64,000 nt of DNA from an uncultured Cohaesibacter sp. (lineage in GTDB: Bacteria > Pseudomonadota > Alphaproteobacteria > Rhizobiales > Cohaesibacteraceae), in the NCBI RefSeq assembly GCF_963667045.1, contig NZ_OY762934.1:1357501-1421500 (forward strand), written 5' to 3'. Made by a program: the position numbers and the translations under genes. The notes beneath the pieces were generated by a model, which saw only the letters and a list, made by a program, of their open reading frames with translations, made no database searches and was not told the DNA's origin. This document shows positions 16,500-26,189 of the stretch, in pieces; position 1 is the first letter of the stretch; the number at the start of each line of letters is the position of its first letter.

Positions 16500-17261
16500 T
16501 CAGTGTGACGGATGAATTGCGTCGTTCAGATAAACACAAGTCAGGATCGTGAATACATAGGCCTGCAAGACTGCGACCAGAGTTTCCAGTGCCGTCAGGG
16601 CAACGGTCATACCGAGCGGAAGAACGCCAGCAAACCAGCCCCCGACGCCTGCCGCCGTCAAGGTAACGATAAAGCCGGCAAACACTTTCAGCACGATATG
16701 ACCGGCAAGCATGTTGCCGAACAGACGCAAAGAGAGGGAAACCGGACGAGACAGGAAGGAAAGCACTTCGATAGTGGCGATAAACGGCGCGATTGCCATT
16801 GGCAATCCGGATGGCAGGAACAGCTTGAAAAAGCCAAGTCCGTTGCGCATTAGGCCATAGACGATCACCGTGAAGATGACGAGCAACGCCAGCGCCGCAG
16901 TGATCACCAGATGACTGGTAACAGTCATGAAATAGGGCACCAGCCCAAGAACGTTCGCTGTCAGCACGAAAGCGAAAATCGAGAAGACGAACGGGAAGAA
17001 GCGCATGCCCTCCGTTCCGGCAGAATTGCGCAATGTGCTGGCAACCAGCTCATACATCAGTTCGGCAGCGGACTGCCAGCGTGTCGGCACGAGGCCGCGG
17101 CCGGAAGTCGAAAGAATCAGGAACGCGGAAATCAGAACGACAATTGCGATCATGAACATTGCGGAGTTCGTCATAGCGAACTTCACACCACCGACTTCGC
17201 CCAGAGTGAAAATATCATGGATCTGGAACTGATGAATCGGATCAACGGCGGGATCGGTCAC
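16500..17261 (-). CDS. atpB: ATP synthase F0 subunit a
   Basis: A 253-residue membrane protein. The conserved [20 protein letters not shown] block carries the essential arginine opposite the c ring, and the C-terminal helix ends [22 protein letters not shown], with the conserved Glu and Gln-Ala-Tyr. It forms the two proton half-channels. The start is GTG 17261, with GAGGG seven bases upstream. Gene order atpI-atpB-atpE-atpF'-atpF is typical of alphaproteobacteria, where the F1 genes are elsewhere. Confidence 0.97.
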   Translation of the reverse strand: MTDPAVDPIHQFQIHDIFTLGEVGGVKFAMTNSAMFMIAIVVLISAFLILSTSGRGLVPTRWQSAAELMYELVASTLRNSAGTEGMRFFPFVFSIFAFVLTANVLGLVPYFMTVTSHLVITAALALLVIFTVIVYGLMRNGLGFFKLFLPSGLPMAIAPFIATIEVLSFLSRPVSLSLRLFGNMLAGHIVLKVFAGFIVTLTAAGVGGWFAGVLPLGMTVALTALETLVAVLQAYVFTILTCVYLNDAIHPSH

Positions 17262-17406
17262 TCGTTTGCCCTCTCAATCAACCTGGTCATCCAGACCTGC
17301 CCCGGGGCGCTTTTGGCGCGAAACCGTATTCGACAGGCTGGTGTTAAATTCTCAAATGCGTCCTTACCCGCGATTATCGCCCATGGCAAGTCACAGTTCG
17401 TTTAAA

Positions 17407-17763
17407 TCAAGCCCCCGGAGGCGGCAGCTTGCCCGCCGAGCGCAGCAAATTCAGCATTCCGGCCATGAACCCGAGTAGCAGGAAGATGATCATCCCCCAC
17501 GGCCTCAGGCCCAGCCATTCATCAATCAGCCAGCCGATGGCTGTTCCAACAAGAACCCCTGCGACAAATTCGGACCCAAGCCGCCATGCCATTGCAAGAC
17601 CGTTGTTGTTGGCGCCGGACTGGCTCTTCCGGTCTCTTGTCGCCTGATCCTGCCGAATGCGGGCAAGTTCAGCGTCCAAGGTTTCCCGTCGTGTGTCCAG
17701 CTCCGGCTCTCCGCTCCGTTGCAAGGTCGCCGCCGGAGTTTCCGCTTTCTTTTCGCCGGTCAT
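17407..17763 (-). CDS. atpI: AtpI/AtpZ-type F0 accessory protein
   Basis: A protein of 118 residues from ATG 17763 (AGGAG lies nine bases before it; 17781 is a longer alternative). A polar N-terminal half with an Arg/Glu-rich helix (DAELARIRQDQATRDRKS) is followed by two membrane helices at about 64-82 and 92-110. These include the family pattern GSEFVAGVLVGTAIGWLID and WGMIIFLLLGFMAGMLN. AtpI helps assemble the c ring, and AtpZ/AtpI proteins can carry divalent cations. It is the first gene of the operon. Confidence 0.88.
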   Translation of the reverse strand: MTGEKKAETPAATLQRSGEPELDTRRETLDAELARIRQDQATRDRKSQSGANNNGLAMAWRLGSEFVAGVLVGTAIGWLIDEWLGLRPWGMIIFLLLGFMAGMLNLLRSAGKLPPPGA

Positions 17764-18482
17764 CCCTTTGAGCTCCTGCAACTGTCGAAGACGGGCGCAC
17801 CTTAATCGGGGCCACTTGGGGTGTCAAGCCAGCATATCCCTAAGTCATATCCCTGTAATCCTTAGAGAAATTGCAAATGAGGGCAAAATATCCTCCATTC
17901 GTTCGTCCAATGGGGCACGGTAAAAGCTCTTCGCGGGTGCAAAACGACATGAAAATCATGGGTATTTCGCTCCCTCACGCATTTTTGAGCAGGATTTTTC
18001 CCATTCGTATCAATACGAAAGTCGCAAAAACCTGTGTGTTTCTCCCTGTTTTGAGGGCCAAAGGACAAGCCAGACAGGCGGTAGAGAATCTCTTTGTCCG
18101 GAGATTCTGTCCAGCACCCCATCGTCGCGCCTTCGCAGAGGCATCAAAAAGACTTACGACTTTTTGTAGCGCAGCATGAGCCAATTTGGTCCTCGCTTCC
18201 ATGCCTTACCAACTTTTCATTTGGGATGGCCATATTTCCTTTCTAGTTTATACGCTATGCAACTTGAGAGCAGCGCGGCCATTTGCTGACGCACAGCCCA
18301 AAGCGGACGGTGTCGGCTCAAATGGGATCAGGGCAGGATCCGGGAAGCCGGCCAATCTCTGCCACAGCTTCGCCGCAACTTTGATTTAGCAGTTGGCAAG
18401 AGTTTCGTGACAAAGGTGGCGTTCTGGCAAAACGCCCTGCAGACCGAATGCTTGCAGACCAATAGAAAGACTGGAGATTTGA
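17764..18482. other. intergenic region between the atp operon and the M16 pair
   Basis: About 720 bases between divergent operons. It holds the atp promoter (annotated) and, near the M16 start, a GGCGTT/AACGCC hairpin around 18418-18435. No gene with a ribosome-binding site was seen in the remainder. Confidence 0.4.
17799..17827 (-). promoter_or_regulatory. sigma-70 promoter of the atp operon
   Basis: On the minus strand, TTGACA (17822-17827) and TAAGGT (17799-17804) are separated by exactly 17 bases. Transcription would start near 17792, about 29 bases before atpI. This is the best housekeeping promoter I see in the window. Confidence 0.75.
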
Positions 18483-20204
18483 ATGCGAAGACAGGTTCTC
18501 TCAATTGACCGCTCGATCCATCGCTCCTTGATGATCATGCTGATGGCAGGCAGCCTGCTTGGTGGCGGTTCCGCTGCACTGGCAGGCCAAAGTGCCAATC
18601 AGCCCTCAGGCAGCGCCCAGCCGGTGGCCAGCGCTCCAGCCAAGGTGAGTGCTCTTGGGCAGGCGATGGGTGCCAGTCTTGCGGAGTTGCCGCAATTCGG
18701 AACCAATTTCTCCACCTTCAATCTCGAAAACGGCATGCAGGTTGTGGTGATTCCCGATCATCGCGCACCGGTGGTCACCCACATGGTCTGGTACCGGGCT
18801 GGTGCTGCTGATGAAAAGCCGGGCGTTTCGGGCATTGCCCATTTTCTCGAACATCTGATGTTCAAGGGCACCAAGGCCCACCCGGACGGTGAGTTTTCCA
18901 AGATCGTGGCCTCGCTAGGCGGTGAGGAAAATGCCTTCACCACTCAGGATTACACCGCCTATTACCAGCGTGTCGCCAAGCAGCACCTCAAACTGATGAT
19001 GGAGCTGGAAGCGGACCGCATGGCCAATCTTCAGCTCACGGACGACCAGGTCAAACCGGAACTGAAGGTCATTCTGGAAGAACGCGCCATGCGGATCGAC
19101 ACGGATCCGAGTGCGCTGCTGAGCGAATCCCTTGATGCCGCGCTCTACCGCAATCATCCCTACGGCATTCCGGTGATCGGCTGGGAACACGAGATGGAGC
19201 AGTTGGACCGTCAGGACGCCATCGATTGGTACAATGAATTCTACACTCCCAACAATGCCATCCTGATCGTTGCCGGAGACGTCAACGAGGACGAGGTCCG
19301 GGCGATGGCCGAGGAAACCTATGGCAAGGTTGTACGCCGGGCCGAGCCGAAGGCACGGATCCGCCCTCAGGAGCCGCCCCAGCGCACGGCCCGCGCGCTG
19401 ACCCTCACCGACGAGCGGGTCAACCAGCCCAGCGTCCGCCGCGCCTACATGGCTCCATCGGATCACACCGCCAAGAATGGCGAAGCCGAGGCGCTCGACC
19501 TGCTTACCTATATTCTCGGGTCGGGGCCGAACTCCCGCCTTTATAAAAGCCTCGTGGTGGACAACAAGATCGCCACCTCTGCCGGTGTCTATTATCAGAG
19601 CACCACGCTCGATGATACGGACATGATGTTCTATGGCGTTCCTGCGGCTGGCAAGAGTGTTGACGATGTGCTCACCGGCATCAAGGGCGAAATCGACAAG
19701 ATCATCAAGGACGGGGTGAGCGCGGAAGAAGTCGCACGCGCCAAGCGCGCCATTCTGGCCCAGACCTTCTATGCCCAGGACAATCAGGCTTCGCTGGCCA
19801 GAATCGTCGGCACGGCGCTTGCCACCGGGCAGGATCTCGACGCGCTGCGCAAGTGGCCTGAGCATCTGGCCGCTGTCACGCCGGAACAGGTGGTGGCCGT
19901 TGCCGCGAAATATCTGCAGGAAAACCACTCTGTCACCGGCTATCTGCTGCCGCCCGGCGTCAGCGCCGGTCCATCTGGGCAAGCCGCCGATTGCACACCC
20001 GGAACGAACCTGCCGATTCCCAAGGCCCGCGCAATGAGTTACCCCAAGGATGCCCCACGGATATCGCAGAAGGTGCCAAACCCGCAGGCCCGCCCGCAGG
20101 GGCAGCCAAAGCCGAAGCCTGCTGCGGATGCCGCCACTGCCCCAACCTCGCCAAAGGCTGAAGCACCCAAAGCTGAAGCAGCAAGCACTGAAGTCAAGCA
20201 ATAG
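18483..20204 (+). CDS. M16 (pitrilysin-family) zinc peptidase, catalytic member
   Basis: A 573-residue protein. The signal peptide spans about 1-35 (hydrophobic core MIMLMAGSLLGGGSAALAG). The zinc motif HFLEH (inverted HxxEH) is at 120-124, and a second Glu ligand is expected in the ELEADRM helix some 70 residues on. The two M16 half-domains follow, and the C-terminal 60 residues form a Pro/Lys/Ala-rich tail (PQGQPKPKPAADAATAP) unlike the catalytic fold. M16B enzymes form a clam shell with a partner and degrade peptides in the periplasm. The partner is the next gene, 11 bases downstream. ATG 18483 is preceded by GGAG. Confidence 0.93.
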   Translation: MRRQVLSIDRSIHRSLMIMLMAGSLLGGGSAALAGQSANQPSGSAQPVASAPAKVSALGQAMGASLAELPQFGTNFSTFNLENGMQVVVIPDHRAPVVTHMVWYRAGAADEKPGVSGIAHFLEHLMFKGTKAHPDGEFSKIVASLGGEENAFTTQDYTAYYQRVAKQHLKLMMELEADRMANLQLTDDQVKPELKVILEERAMRIDTDPSALLSESLDAALYRNHPYGIPVIGWEHEMEQLDRQDAIDWYNEFYTPNNAILIVAGDVNEDEVRAMAEETYGKVVRRAEPKARIRPQEPPQRTARALTLTDERVNQPSVRRAYMAPSDHTAKNGEAEALDLLTYILGSGPNSRLYKSLVVDNKIATSAGVYYQSTTLDDTDMMFYGVPAAGKSVDDVLTGIKGEIDKIIKDGVSAEEVARAKRAILAQTFYAQDNQASLARIVGTALATGQDLDALRKWPEHLAAVTPEQVVAVAAKYLQENHSVTGYLLPPGVSAGPSGQAADCTPGTNLPIPKARAMSYPKDAPRISQKVPNPQARPQGQPKPKPAADAATAPTSPKAEAPKAEAASTEVKQ

Positions 20205-20215
20205 GGAGGATCGAG

Positions 20216-21754
20216 ATGACCAGACGACAGGCAATGCCCATGCGCCAGATCCAGACCGGTCGCGCACCGATCCACCAGACAGCCAAGGACGCAACCATGC
20301 ATCATCGTCCAGCCCGGGCCCGGGCTCTCGCCAACCAGACCGAAGGCACCGCGCGCGCGCTCGTCATTCTGCTGGGGCTTTTTGCCAGCCTTTTCGTGCT
20401 GTTCAGCTGGGGTCAGGCGCACGCCACCGAAATCCAGCGCGTTGTCAGTGACAAGGGCATCGAGGCATGGCTGGTGGAGGATCACACCGTGCCGATCATC
20501 GCCGTAGACTTTTCCTTTACCGGCGGATCTGCCCAGGATGCCCTGGGCAAGGAAGGCACCGTCTCGATGCTGACCAGCCTGCTCGACGAAGGGGCTGGCG
20601 ACATGGACAGCACGACCTTTCAGACCGCCCTTGAAGACAACGCCATCAAGCTCAGCTTCAGCGCGAGCCGCGACCGTTTCTACGGCTCGCTGCGTACATT
20701 GACGCCGAATCGGCAGATCGCCTTCGACCTTTTGGGCAAGTCACTGCAATCGCCGCATTTCGATGCCGAGCCAATTGAACGCATGCGGGCCCAGTGGATT
20801 GTCTCGGCCAAGCGCAAATTGACCGATCCGGACTCCATTGCCGGACGGGCGATGCGCGAAGCCGCCTTCCCCGATCACCCCTATGGGCTGGACAGCGACG
20901 GCTCCGAAGCCTCGCTTGCCAACATTACCCGGGATGACATCGCCTCCATGCACAAGAATATCATGACCCGTGACGGTCTGTTCATCGGTGTGGTGGGCGC
21001 CATCGACGCCGACAGCCTCAAGGCCATGCTCGATCAGGTCTTCGCGCCGCTTCCGGAAACGGGTACCCTTGCGCCGATTTCAGACGTGACCATCGCCACG
21101 ACGGGTGAACAGCATGTGGATTTTACCACCCCGCAAACCTCGATCAGCTTCATGATGCCGGGCATCAAACGCCAGGACAAAGACTTCTACGCTGCCTATC
21201 TGGTCAATCATATCCTTGGCGGCGGCTCCTTCTCCTCGCGTCTTTATGAAGAGATTCGCGAGAAGCGCGGCCTTGCCTACAGCGTATACAGCTATCTCAG
21301 CGATTATGACCACGCCCAGATTCTGGCTGGCGGCATGGCCACTCGCACCGGCAACTCCGATCAAGCGCTGATGCTGGTCAAGCAGGAAATCCAGCGCCTC
21401 GGCAACGAAGGCCCGACCGAGGAAGAACTGGCCAACACCAAGAAATTCCTCATCGGCAACTATCCGCTGCGCTTTGACAGCTCTTCCAAGATTTCCCGTC
21501 AGTTGGTGGGCATTCAGGAAGAGGGCCTCGGGATCGACTATTTCGACAAACGCAACAGCTATATCGAGGGAGTCACGATGGAAGATGCCAAGCGGGTCGC
21601 CAAGCGCCTGCTGGATCCATCCAAGATGCTGATCATCACCGTCGGCCAGCAGATCAAGCATGCAGCGATCAGCCCGGACCAGCAGCCGAGCGCAGTTCCG
21701 ACCCCGGCCAATGACAATGGCGGCAAGAAACCTGCCAAGGTCGCGACCAACTGA
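20216..21754 (+). CDS. M16-family protein lacking the zinc motif, partner subunit
   Basis: A 512-residue protein. A signal anchor at about residues 42-65 (ARALVILLGLFASLFVLFSW) follows a long basic N-terminus. The region that should carry HxxEH reads SMLTSLLDEGAGD, so zinc binding is lost. The C-terminal half keeps the Arg/Tyr pair region (SFSSRLYEEIREKRGLAYSVYSYLS) that closes the active-site chamber of its partner. It is the non-catalytic half of an M16B heterodimer, analogous to the mitochondrial processing peptidase pair. It lies 11 bases behind the catalytic gene, with a GGGAGG site, and ends in a terminator. Confidence 0.92.
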   Translation: MTRRQAMPMRQIQTGRAPIHQTAKDATMHHRPARARALANQTEGTARALVILLGLFASLFVLFSWGQAHATEIQRVVSDKGIEAWLVEDHTVPIIAVDFSFTGGSAQDALGKEGTVSMLTSLLDEGAGDMDSTTFQTALEDNAIKLSFSASRDRFYGSLRTLTPNRQIAFDLLGKSLQSPHFDAEPIERMRAQWIVSAKRKLTDPDSIAGRAMREAAFPDHPYGLDSDGSEASLANITRDDIASMHKNIMTRDGLFIGVVGAIDADSLKAMLDQVFAPLPETGTLAPISDVTIATTGEQHVDFTTPQTSISFMMPGIKRQDKDFYAAYLVNHILGGGSFSSRLYEEIREKRGLAYSVYSYLSDYDHAQILAGGMATRTGNSDQALMLVKQEIQRLGNEGPTEEELANTKKFLIGNYPLRFDSSSKISRQLVGIQEEGLGIDYFDKRNSYIEGVTMEDAKRVAKRLLDPSKMLIITVGQQIKHAAISPDQQPSAVPTPANDNGGKKPAKVATN

Positions 21755-21826
21755 GCGCCCTGCCCTGAACCTCTGCTCTGCGCTTCTGCACTGAGCCTCT
21801 GTTCAAGCGAGATGCCAGATACCACC

Positions 21827-21861
21827 AGCCGCCGATGGGCCCACCCTTCGGCGGCTTTTTT
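21827..21861 (+). terminator. terminator of the M16 operon
   Basis: AGCCGCCGA (21827-21835) pairs with TCGGCGGCT (21848-21856), followed directly by a run of six T. Confidence 0.88.
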
Positions 21862-22013
21862 GTGCCCCCGTCCCTGAGGCAACCACGCGCCCATTCGCGA
21901 CATCAGCCATGCAAACGGACACTGGACCTTGGGCGCTCCATCAACTAAAAGACTCCCAACTGCGCGCCCTTGCGCACTCCATGCCCGTTTCTTGCCCATT
22001 GCAGAATGAAAAA

Positions 22014-23036
22014 ATGACCAGACCAGCAACTCAGTGGCGCCCGCTCCATCCCGACATCGACCCGCAAACCGGCGCTCCCGCCCCAGATCTTGCCAATGAT
22101 CCGGGGTTTCAGAGCGCCAGCAAACTGCTCGCGGATGGTGGACTGGTGGCCGTGCCGACCGAGACGGTCTACGGGCTGGCGGCGGATGCCACCAACGCCG
22201 AGGCGGTGGCCAGCATCTATCAGGCCAAGAACCGACCAAGCTTCAATCCGCTCATTTCGCATTTGCCAAGCCTTGCGGCAGCCGAGTTGCATGGGCGGTT
22301 CAATGCCGATGCCCTGAAGCTTGCCAAGGCCTTCTGGCCGGGGCCGATCACGCTCGTGGTGCCCAAGAGACTTGAAAGCTCCATTGCCGACCTGACCTCC
22401 GCTGGCCTTGATACCGTTGCCATCCGGGTGCCCGATGCGCCCTTGATGCGGGCACTGGCCTTTGCCACCGGCAAGCCGCTCGCCGCCCCGTCTGCCAACC
22501 GCTCGGGCCGTGTCAGCCCGACCACCGCTGCACATGTGAGCGAAGAACTGGCCGACCGCATCGACATGATCGTTGACATGGGTGCGTGCCGGGTCGGCGT
22601 CGAATCAAGCGTCATCCTCTGTGTCGATGGTGAACCGGTGACACTGCTGCGCCCGGGTGGCGTTTCGGCACAGGATCTGGAAGCCGTGCTCGGCCGCCCC
22701 CTTGCCCGGGCAGGCACAAACGATACGACCCCGAGCTCACCGGGCATGATGACCAGCCATTATGCGCCATCGGTTCCGGTGCGGCTCAACGCTGAAACGA
22801 TCCAAGACGGCGAGGCCCTTCTGGCCTTCGGACCGACGCTGCCCGCCCATGCCGACCGCGCGATCGAGATCGTCAATCTCTCCGAAAGCGGCGACAGCTT
22901 CGAGGCAGCCCAGAAGCTCTTTGCAGCCCTCAGGGCACTTGATCGCCCCGATGTCCGCTGCATCGCCGTTGCGCCCATCGGCAACGAGGGCCTCGGCGAA
23001 GCCATCAACGACCGGCTGAAGCGCGCAGCCGCCTGA
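22014..23036 (+). CDS. sua5: Sua5-type threonylcarbamoyl-AMP synthase
   Basis: About 340 residues from ATG 22014; 35 residues further upstream are in frame but unlike the family. It makes threonylcarbamoyl-AMP from threonine, bicarbonate and ATP for the t6A modification of tRNA position 37. The YrdC domain fills residues 20-220, with VAVPTETVYGLAADA, the KNRPSFNPLISH loop, FWPGPITLVV and APSANRSGRVSPTTA. A linker with SPGMMTSHYAPSVPV and a small Sua5 domain follow, which distinguishes Sua5 from the shorter TsaC. It has its own transcription unit after the M16 terminator. Confidence 0.93.
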   Translation: MTRPATQWRPLHPDIDPQTGAPAPDLANDPGFQSASKLLADGGLVAVPTETVYGLAADATNAEAVASIYQAKNRPSFNPLISHLPSLAAAELHGRFNADALKLAKAFWPGPITLVVPKRLESSIADLTSAGLDTVAIRVPDAPLMRALAFATGKPLAAPSANRSGRVSPTTAAHVSEELADRIDMIVDMGACRVGVESSVILCVDGEPVTLLRPGGVSAQDLEAVLGRPLARAGTNDTTPSSPGMMTSHYAPSVPVRLNAETIQDGEALLAFGPTLPAHADRAIEIVNLSESGDSFEAAQKLFAALRALDRPDVRCIAVAPIGNEGLGEAINDRLKRAAA

Positions 23037-23259
23037 TCCTTCCCATCGTGGGCAGCTCGACAAACTGCTCCCACGGTGCGCTCCGGCACCCCCCCTTCAT
23101 GCCCTTGCAAAAATGCACGCGATGACCAGACATTCATGTAGGCTTCATATTCATTTCTCTATAGGATGAATGCCAGTGCAAGGGGTTGCACTGGCATTTT
23201 GCAAACTCTGACCGAGTATCCGCAAGACACGGACCGGCGGTCATTGACAGGGGAAAGTC

Positions 23260-23709
23260 ATGTTCAAGGAATTTCAGACATTCATTGCAAAGGGCAATGT
23301 CATGGATCTGGCTGTTGGCGTCATCATTGGCGGCGCATTTGGCCTCATCGTCACATCGCTGACCAACGACATCATCATGCCAATCATCGGCGTGATCTTT
23401 GGTGGCCTCGATTTTTCCAACTATTTCCTGCCCCTGAGCAGTGGCGTCACGGCTACGACGCTGGATGCGGCAAAGGAGCAGGGTGCCGTTCTCGCTTATG
23501 GCAACTTCCTGACAGTGGTACTGAACTTCCTCATTCTGGCCTGGATCATTTTCCTGATGGTCAAGGGCGTCAACAAGATGCGGGCAGAAGCCGAGGAACG
23601 CATGTTCAAGAAGGAAGAGGAAGAGAAGGCAGCAGAACCGGAAGCACCAGCTGCCGACATCGCCCTTCTGACGGAAATCCGCGACCTTCTGGCCAAACAG
23701 AAAGTCTGA
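23260..23709 (+). CDS. mscL: large-conductance mechanosensitive channel
   Basis: A 149-residue protein. The first membrane helix carries the family signature [17 protein letters not shown] near residues 12-28 and lines the pore. A periplasmic loop and a second helix ([24 protein letters not shown]) follow, then a Glu/Lys-rich cytoplasmic helical bundle ([17 protein letters not shown]). The homopentamer opens near lytic membrane tension to release solutes on osmotic downshock. GGGGAAAG lies ahead of ATG 23260. It is a single-gene unit followed by a hairpin. Confidence 0.97.
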   Translation: MFKEFQTFIAKGNVMDLAVGVIIGGAFGLIVTSLTNDIIMPIIGVIFGGLDFSNYFLPLSSGVTATTLDAAKEQGAVLAYGNFLTVVLNFLILAWIIFLMVKGVNKMRAEAEERMFKKEEEEKAAEPEAPAADIALLTEIRDLLAKQKV

Positions 23710-23742
23710 GCCTTCTCTTCAACCCTTCAGTCACGAGGACAC

Positions 23743-23772
23743 CCCCCGCCCGCTTTCGGCAAAAGGCGGGGG
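23743..23772 (+). terminator. probable terminator hairpin after mscL
   Basis: CCCCCGCC (23743-23750) pairs with GGCGGGGG (23765-23772) across a 14-base loop. The U-tract is poor (CTGTCAT), so termination may be partial. Confidence 0.45.
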
Positions 23773-23872
23773 CTGTCATAAAAGTTTGTTCCAGCTGTAA
23801 TTTGGCTGCCATCTCCGGGATGGAATGGTTTGGGTCTCCTTCTTTCCTTTTGCCAGTTTCAAGAGACCTCAA

Positions 23873-25894
23873 ATGACCAGAAACCCGTCCAGGGCTCCAT
23901 CGAGCCTGTCGCGCCGCAGCCTGCTTCTCGGCGGTGCCGCCATCGCCACATCTGCCGCCTTTTCTCCCATGCTGACCTTCCGCGCCAACGCCGCTCCGAT
24001 GGCTGGCGAGTTGCAGCTGGTGCCCGCCACGCCGAACCCGAACGGCGTCATCGACAAGCTGTTTCTGCTGAAGGGCGACCCGCTCGCAGGCCAGATCAAG
24101 GCCATTGTCGCCGAGAATGGCAGCCCGGTTCCCGCCCCTGTTCTCAAGGATGGCGAGCGCCGCGTGCTGCGCGTACTGCATTTCAATGACATGCACAACC
24201 ACATCACCGATCTGCACGGCAAGAAGGGCGACACCTATCGCCTTGCCCAGATGGTCAAGTTGGTCAAGGAGGCTCGCGCCAATGCTGCCGACAATGAAGC
24301 CGTGCTGTTTGTCTCTGCCGGTGACGACCACACCGGCTCTGTCTTTGACGAATTGATGGGCTGGCACCCTGATGACTTTGTGGCCGATGCCAGCTATCGC
24401 GCCTACAGCGCCGCCGGTGTTGAAATCGCAGCGCTCGGCAATCACGAATTCGACCGCGGCGCCGAACTGCTCAAGAAGGGCAAGGACACGGACGCCACCT
24501 TCCCGCTGCTGTCGGCCAACGTCCACTCGTCCGGCTACATGAAACGCGATGAGGATTACACCGCCGCTGCCATTGCCGATATCAAGGGGCTACGGGTCGG
24601 GCTCATCGGCCTGACCACCAACGTCGACACCCGCGTTGGCCAGCCAAACGATCCGACCCTCGCTGTCGAGCGTCCGGTGACCGCCCTTGCCAACATCCTG
24701 CCTGCGGTTTCGGAAATCTCCGACGTCGTCGTCATCCTTTCCCATTGCGGCTATGGCATTGGCCAGCACAAGTCCGGCAAGGCAGCGACCGCCCGCGACA
24801 TCGGGGACGGTGATTTCGCCATTGCCGAGATTGCAGCCAAGCTCAGCCAGAAGCCGGTGGTGGTCGTTGGCGGCCACACCCACACCAAGCTCAACGAGAC
24901 CGGCATCGACGAAAACAACCTCAAGGACGGCGTTCTCATCACCCAGGCTCTCGCTCATGGCCAGTTCCTTGGCGATATCGCCATTTCCATCGCCGCCAAT
25001 CAGGGCCGCAAGGACTGGTACAACGCGGTCTCGCTGCATCCGATCAAGGCCAGCGACAAGCGCGTGGCAAGCGATGATCCGAAATTCCCCAGCCTGCAAC
25101 AGGAAGGCGACTGGGATGCTGCCTTTGAAAATGCTGTTGTGGCACCGCTGCTCAAGCAGCTCGACAGCAAGCTCGCCGAAACCATCGGCACCGTGGACAC
25201 GGAAGCCCTTGGCCGCAACGTCACCATCGCCAGTCGCTATATCGGCGAGAGCGCCCTTGGCAATTTCATGAATGACGCCGTGGTTGCCCGCTCGGAAACC
25301 TTCCCCGGCGGCAAGGTCGACTTTGCCCTGTTCAACGCCACCGGCCTGTCGGCTGGCGTGGAAAAGGGACCGCTGACCTTCAAGGCATGGTATGACGTGA
25401 TGCCTTATGCAGATGCCATCCATGTGGCCACGATGACCGGTGCCCAGTTGCGCGACATGCTCAACAACAATGCCGTTCGCCTGCTCCGCCCGGAAGAAGC
25501 CAAGGATGTCGACCTCAACGGCTTTGTCTCGCGCGGCTTCCTGCACTTCTCCTCGGGCATCCGTTATGAAATCGCGCTCGGCGCCGACGCCAAGTCCGCA
25601 AAGGCGGTCAACATCACGCTGAACGGCAAGCCGATCGAAGACGTTCTGGACAAAAAGTTCACCCTCGCCATCAACAGCTACATCGCTTTTGGTGCCTATG
25701 GCGAAACCTGGAACGGCAAGCCGATCTCCGGCGGGGTGGCGGGTGACATCCCGAGCTTTGATCTCAGAGAACTCGACTATGATCACACCGGCCTTGTCTA
25801 TCGCAACGAGGTCATCGCCTTCATCCGCGATCAGAAAGTGATCACCGAAGCCAACGGCGCCAAACTCGATGGCCGTCTGGTGGTTAAGGCCTGA
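23873..25894 (+). CDS. Tat-exported bifunctional metallophosphatase / 5'-nucleotidase
   Basis: About 673 residues from ATG 23873. The N-terminus has a twin-arginine signal, SRRSLLLGGAAIATSAAF, implying export of a folded, metal-loaded enzyme. The calcineurin-like phosphoesterase domain shows all blocks: HFNDMHNHI, SAGDDHTG, ALGNHEFDRG, ILSHCG and VVGGHTHT. The C-terminal 5'-nucleotidase domain (about 430-650) contains ALGNFMNDAVV and the substrate-stacking region near NSYIAFGAYGETW. Such periplasmic enzymes release phosphate from nucleotides or UDP-sugars; the exact substrate is unknown. It is single, ending in its own terminator. Confidence 0.93.
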   Translation: MTRNPSRAPSSLSRRSLLLGGAAIATSAAFSPMLTFRANAAPMAGELQLVPATPNPNGVIDKLFLLKGDPLAGQIKAIVAENGSPVPAPVLKDGERRVLRVLHFNDMHNHITDLHGKKGDTYRLAQMVKLVKEARANAADNEAVLFVSAGDDHTGSVFDELMGWHPDDFVADASYRAYSAAGVEIAALGNHEFDRGAELLKKGKDTDATFPLLSANVHSSGYMKRDEDYTAAAIADIKGLRVGLIGLTTNVDTRVGQPNDPTLAVERPVTALANILPAVSEISDVVVILSHCGYGIGQHKSGKAATARDIGDGDFAIAEIAAKLSQKPVVVVGGHTHTKLNETGIDENNLKDGVLITQALAHGQFLGDIAISIAANQGRKDWYNAVSLHPIKASDKRVASDDPKFPSLQQEGDWDAAFENAVVAPLLKQLDSKLAETIGTVDTEALGRNVTIASRYIGESALGNFMNDAVVARSETFPGGKVDFALFNATGLSAGVEKGPLTFKAWYDVMPYADAIHVATMTGAQLRDMLNNNAVRLLRPEEAKDVDLNGFVSRGFLHFSSGIRYEIALGADAKSAKAVNITLNGKPIEDVLDKKFTLAINSYIAFGAYGETWNGKPISGGVAGDIPSFDLRELDYDHTGLVYRNEVIAFIRDQKVITEANGAKLDGRLVVKA

Positions 25895-25922
25895 GGCCCC
25901 CAAACCTCATTCATCGCTCATG

Positions 25923-25952
25923 TGCCTGTCTCCCTCCGGAGGCGGGCATTTT
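25923..25952 (+). terminator. terminator of the 5'-nucleotidase gene
   Basis: An 11-bp stem with two G-U pairs (25923-25933 against 25938-25948), a 4-base loop and TTTTGTGTTT after it. Confidence 0.8.
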
Positions 25953-26189
25953 GTGTTTGCAGCCTGCGTTGGAGATTGGAGCCAGTGCTCACGCACGCAT
26001 CAGAGAAAAACATTACATATCCGTCTCGACTCTGATCCCGGAAAGTAATAACCAAGAACAAGGTGGGCTGGCTGTGGTGCCGCCACCCCTTCGCCTTGCG
26101 CCCTCCTCTGCAAGGCAACCTTTGCCAGCCACTTTCGAATTTTGCAGCACTGCAACCGTGCTGAACAAGAATAAAAAAAGGAACCTTTC

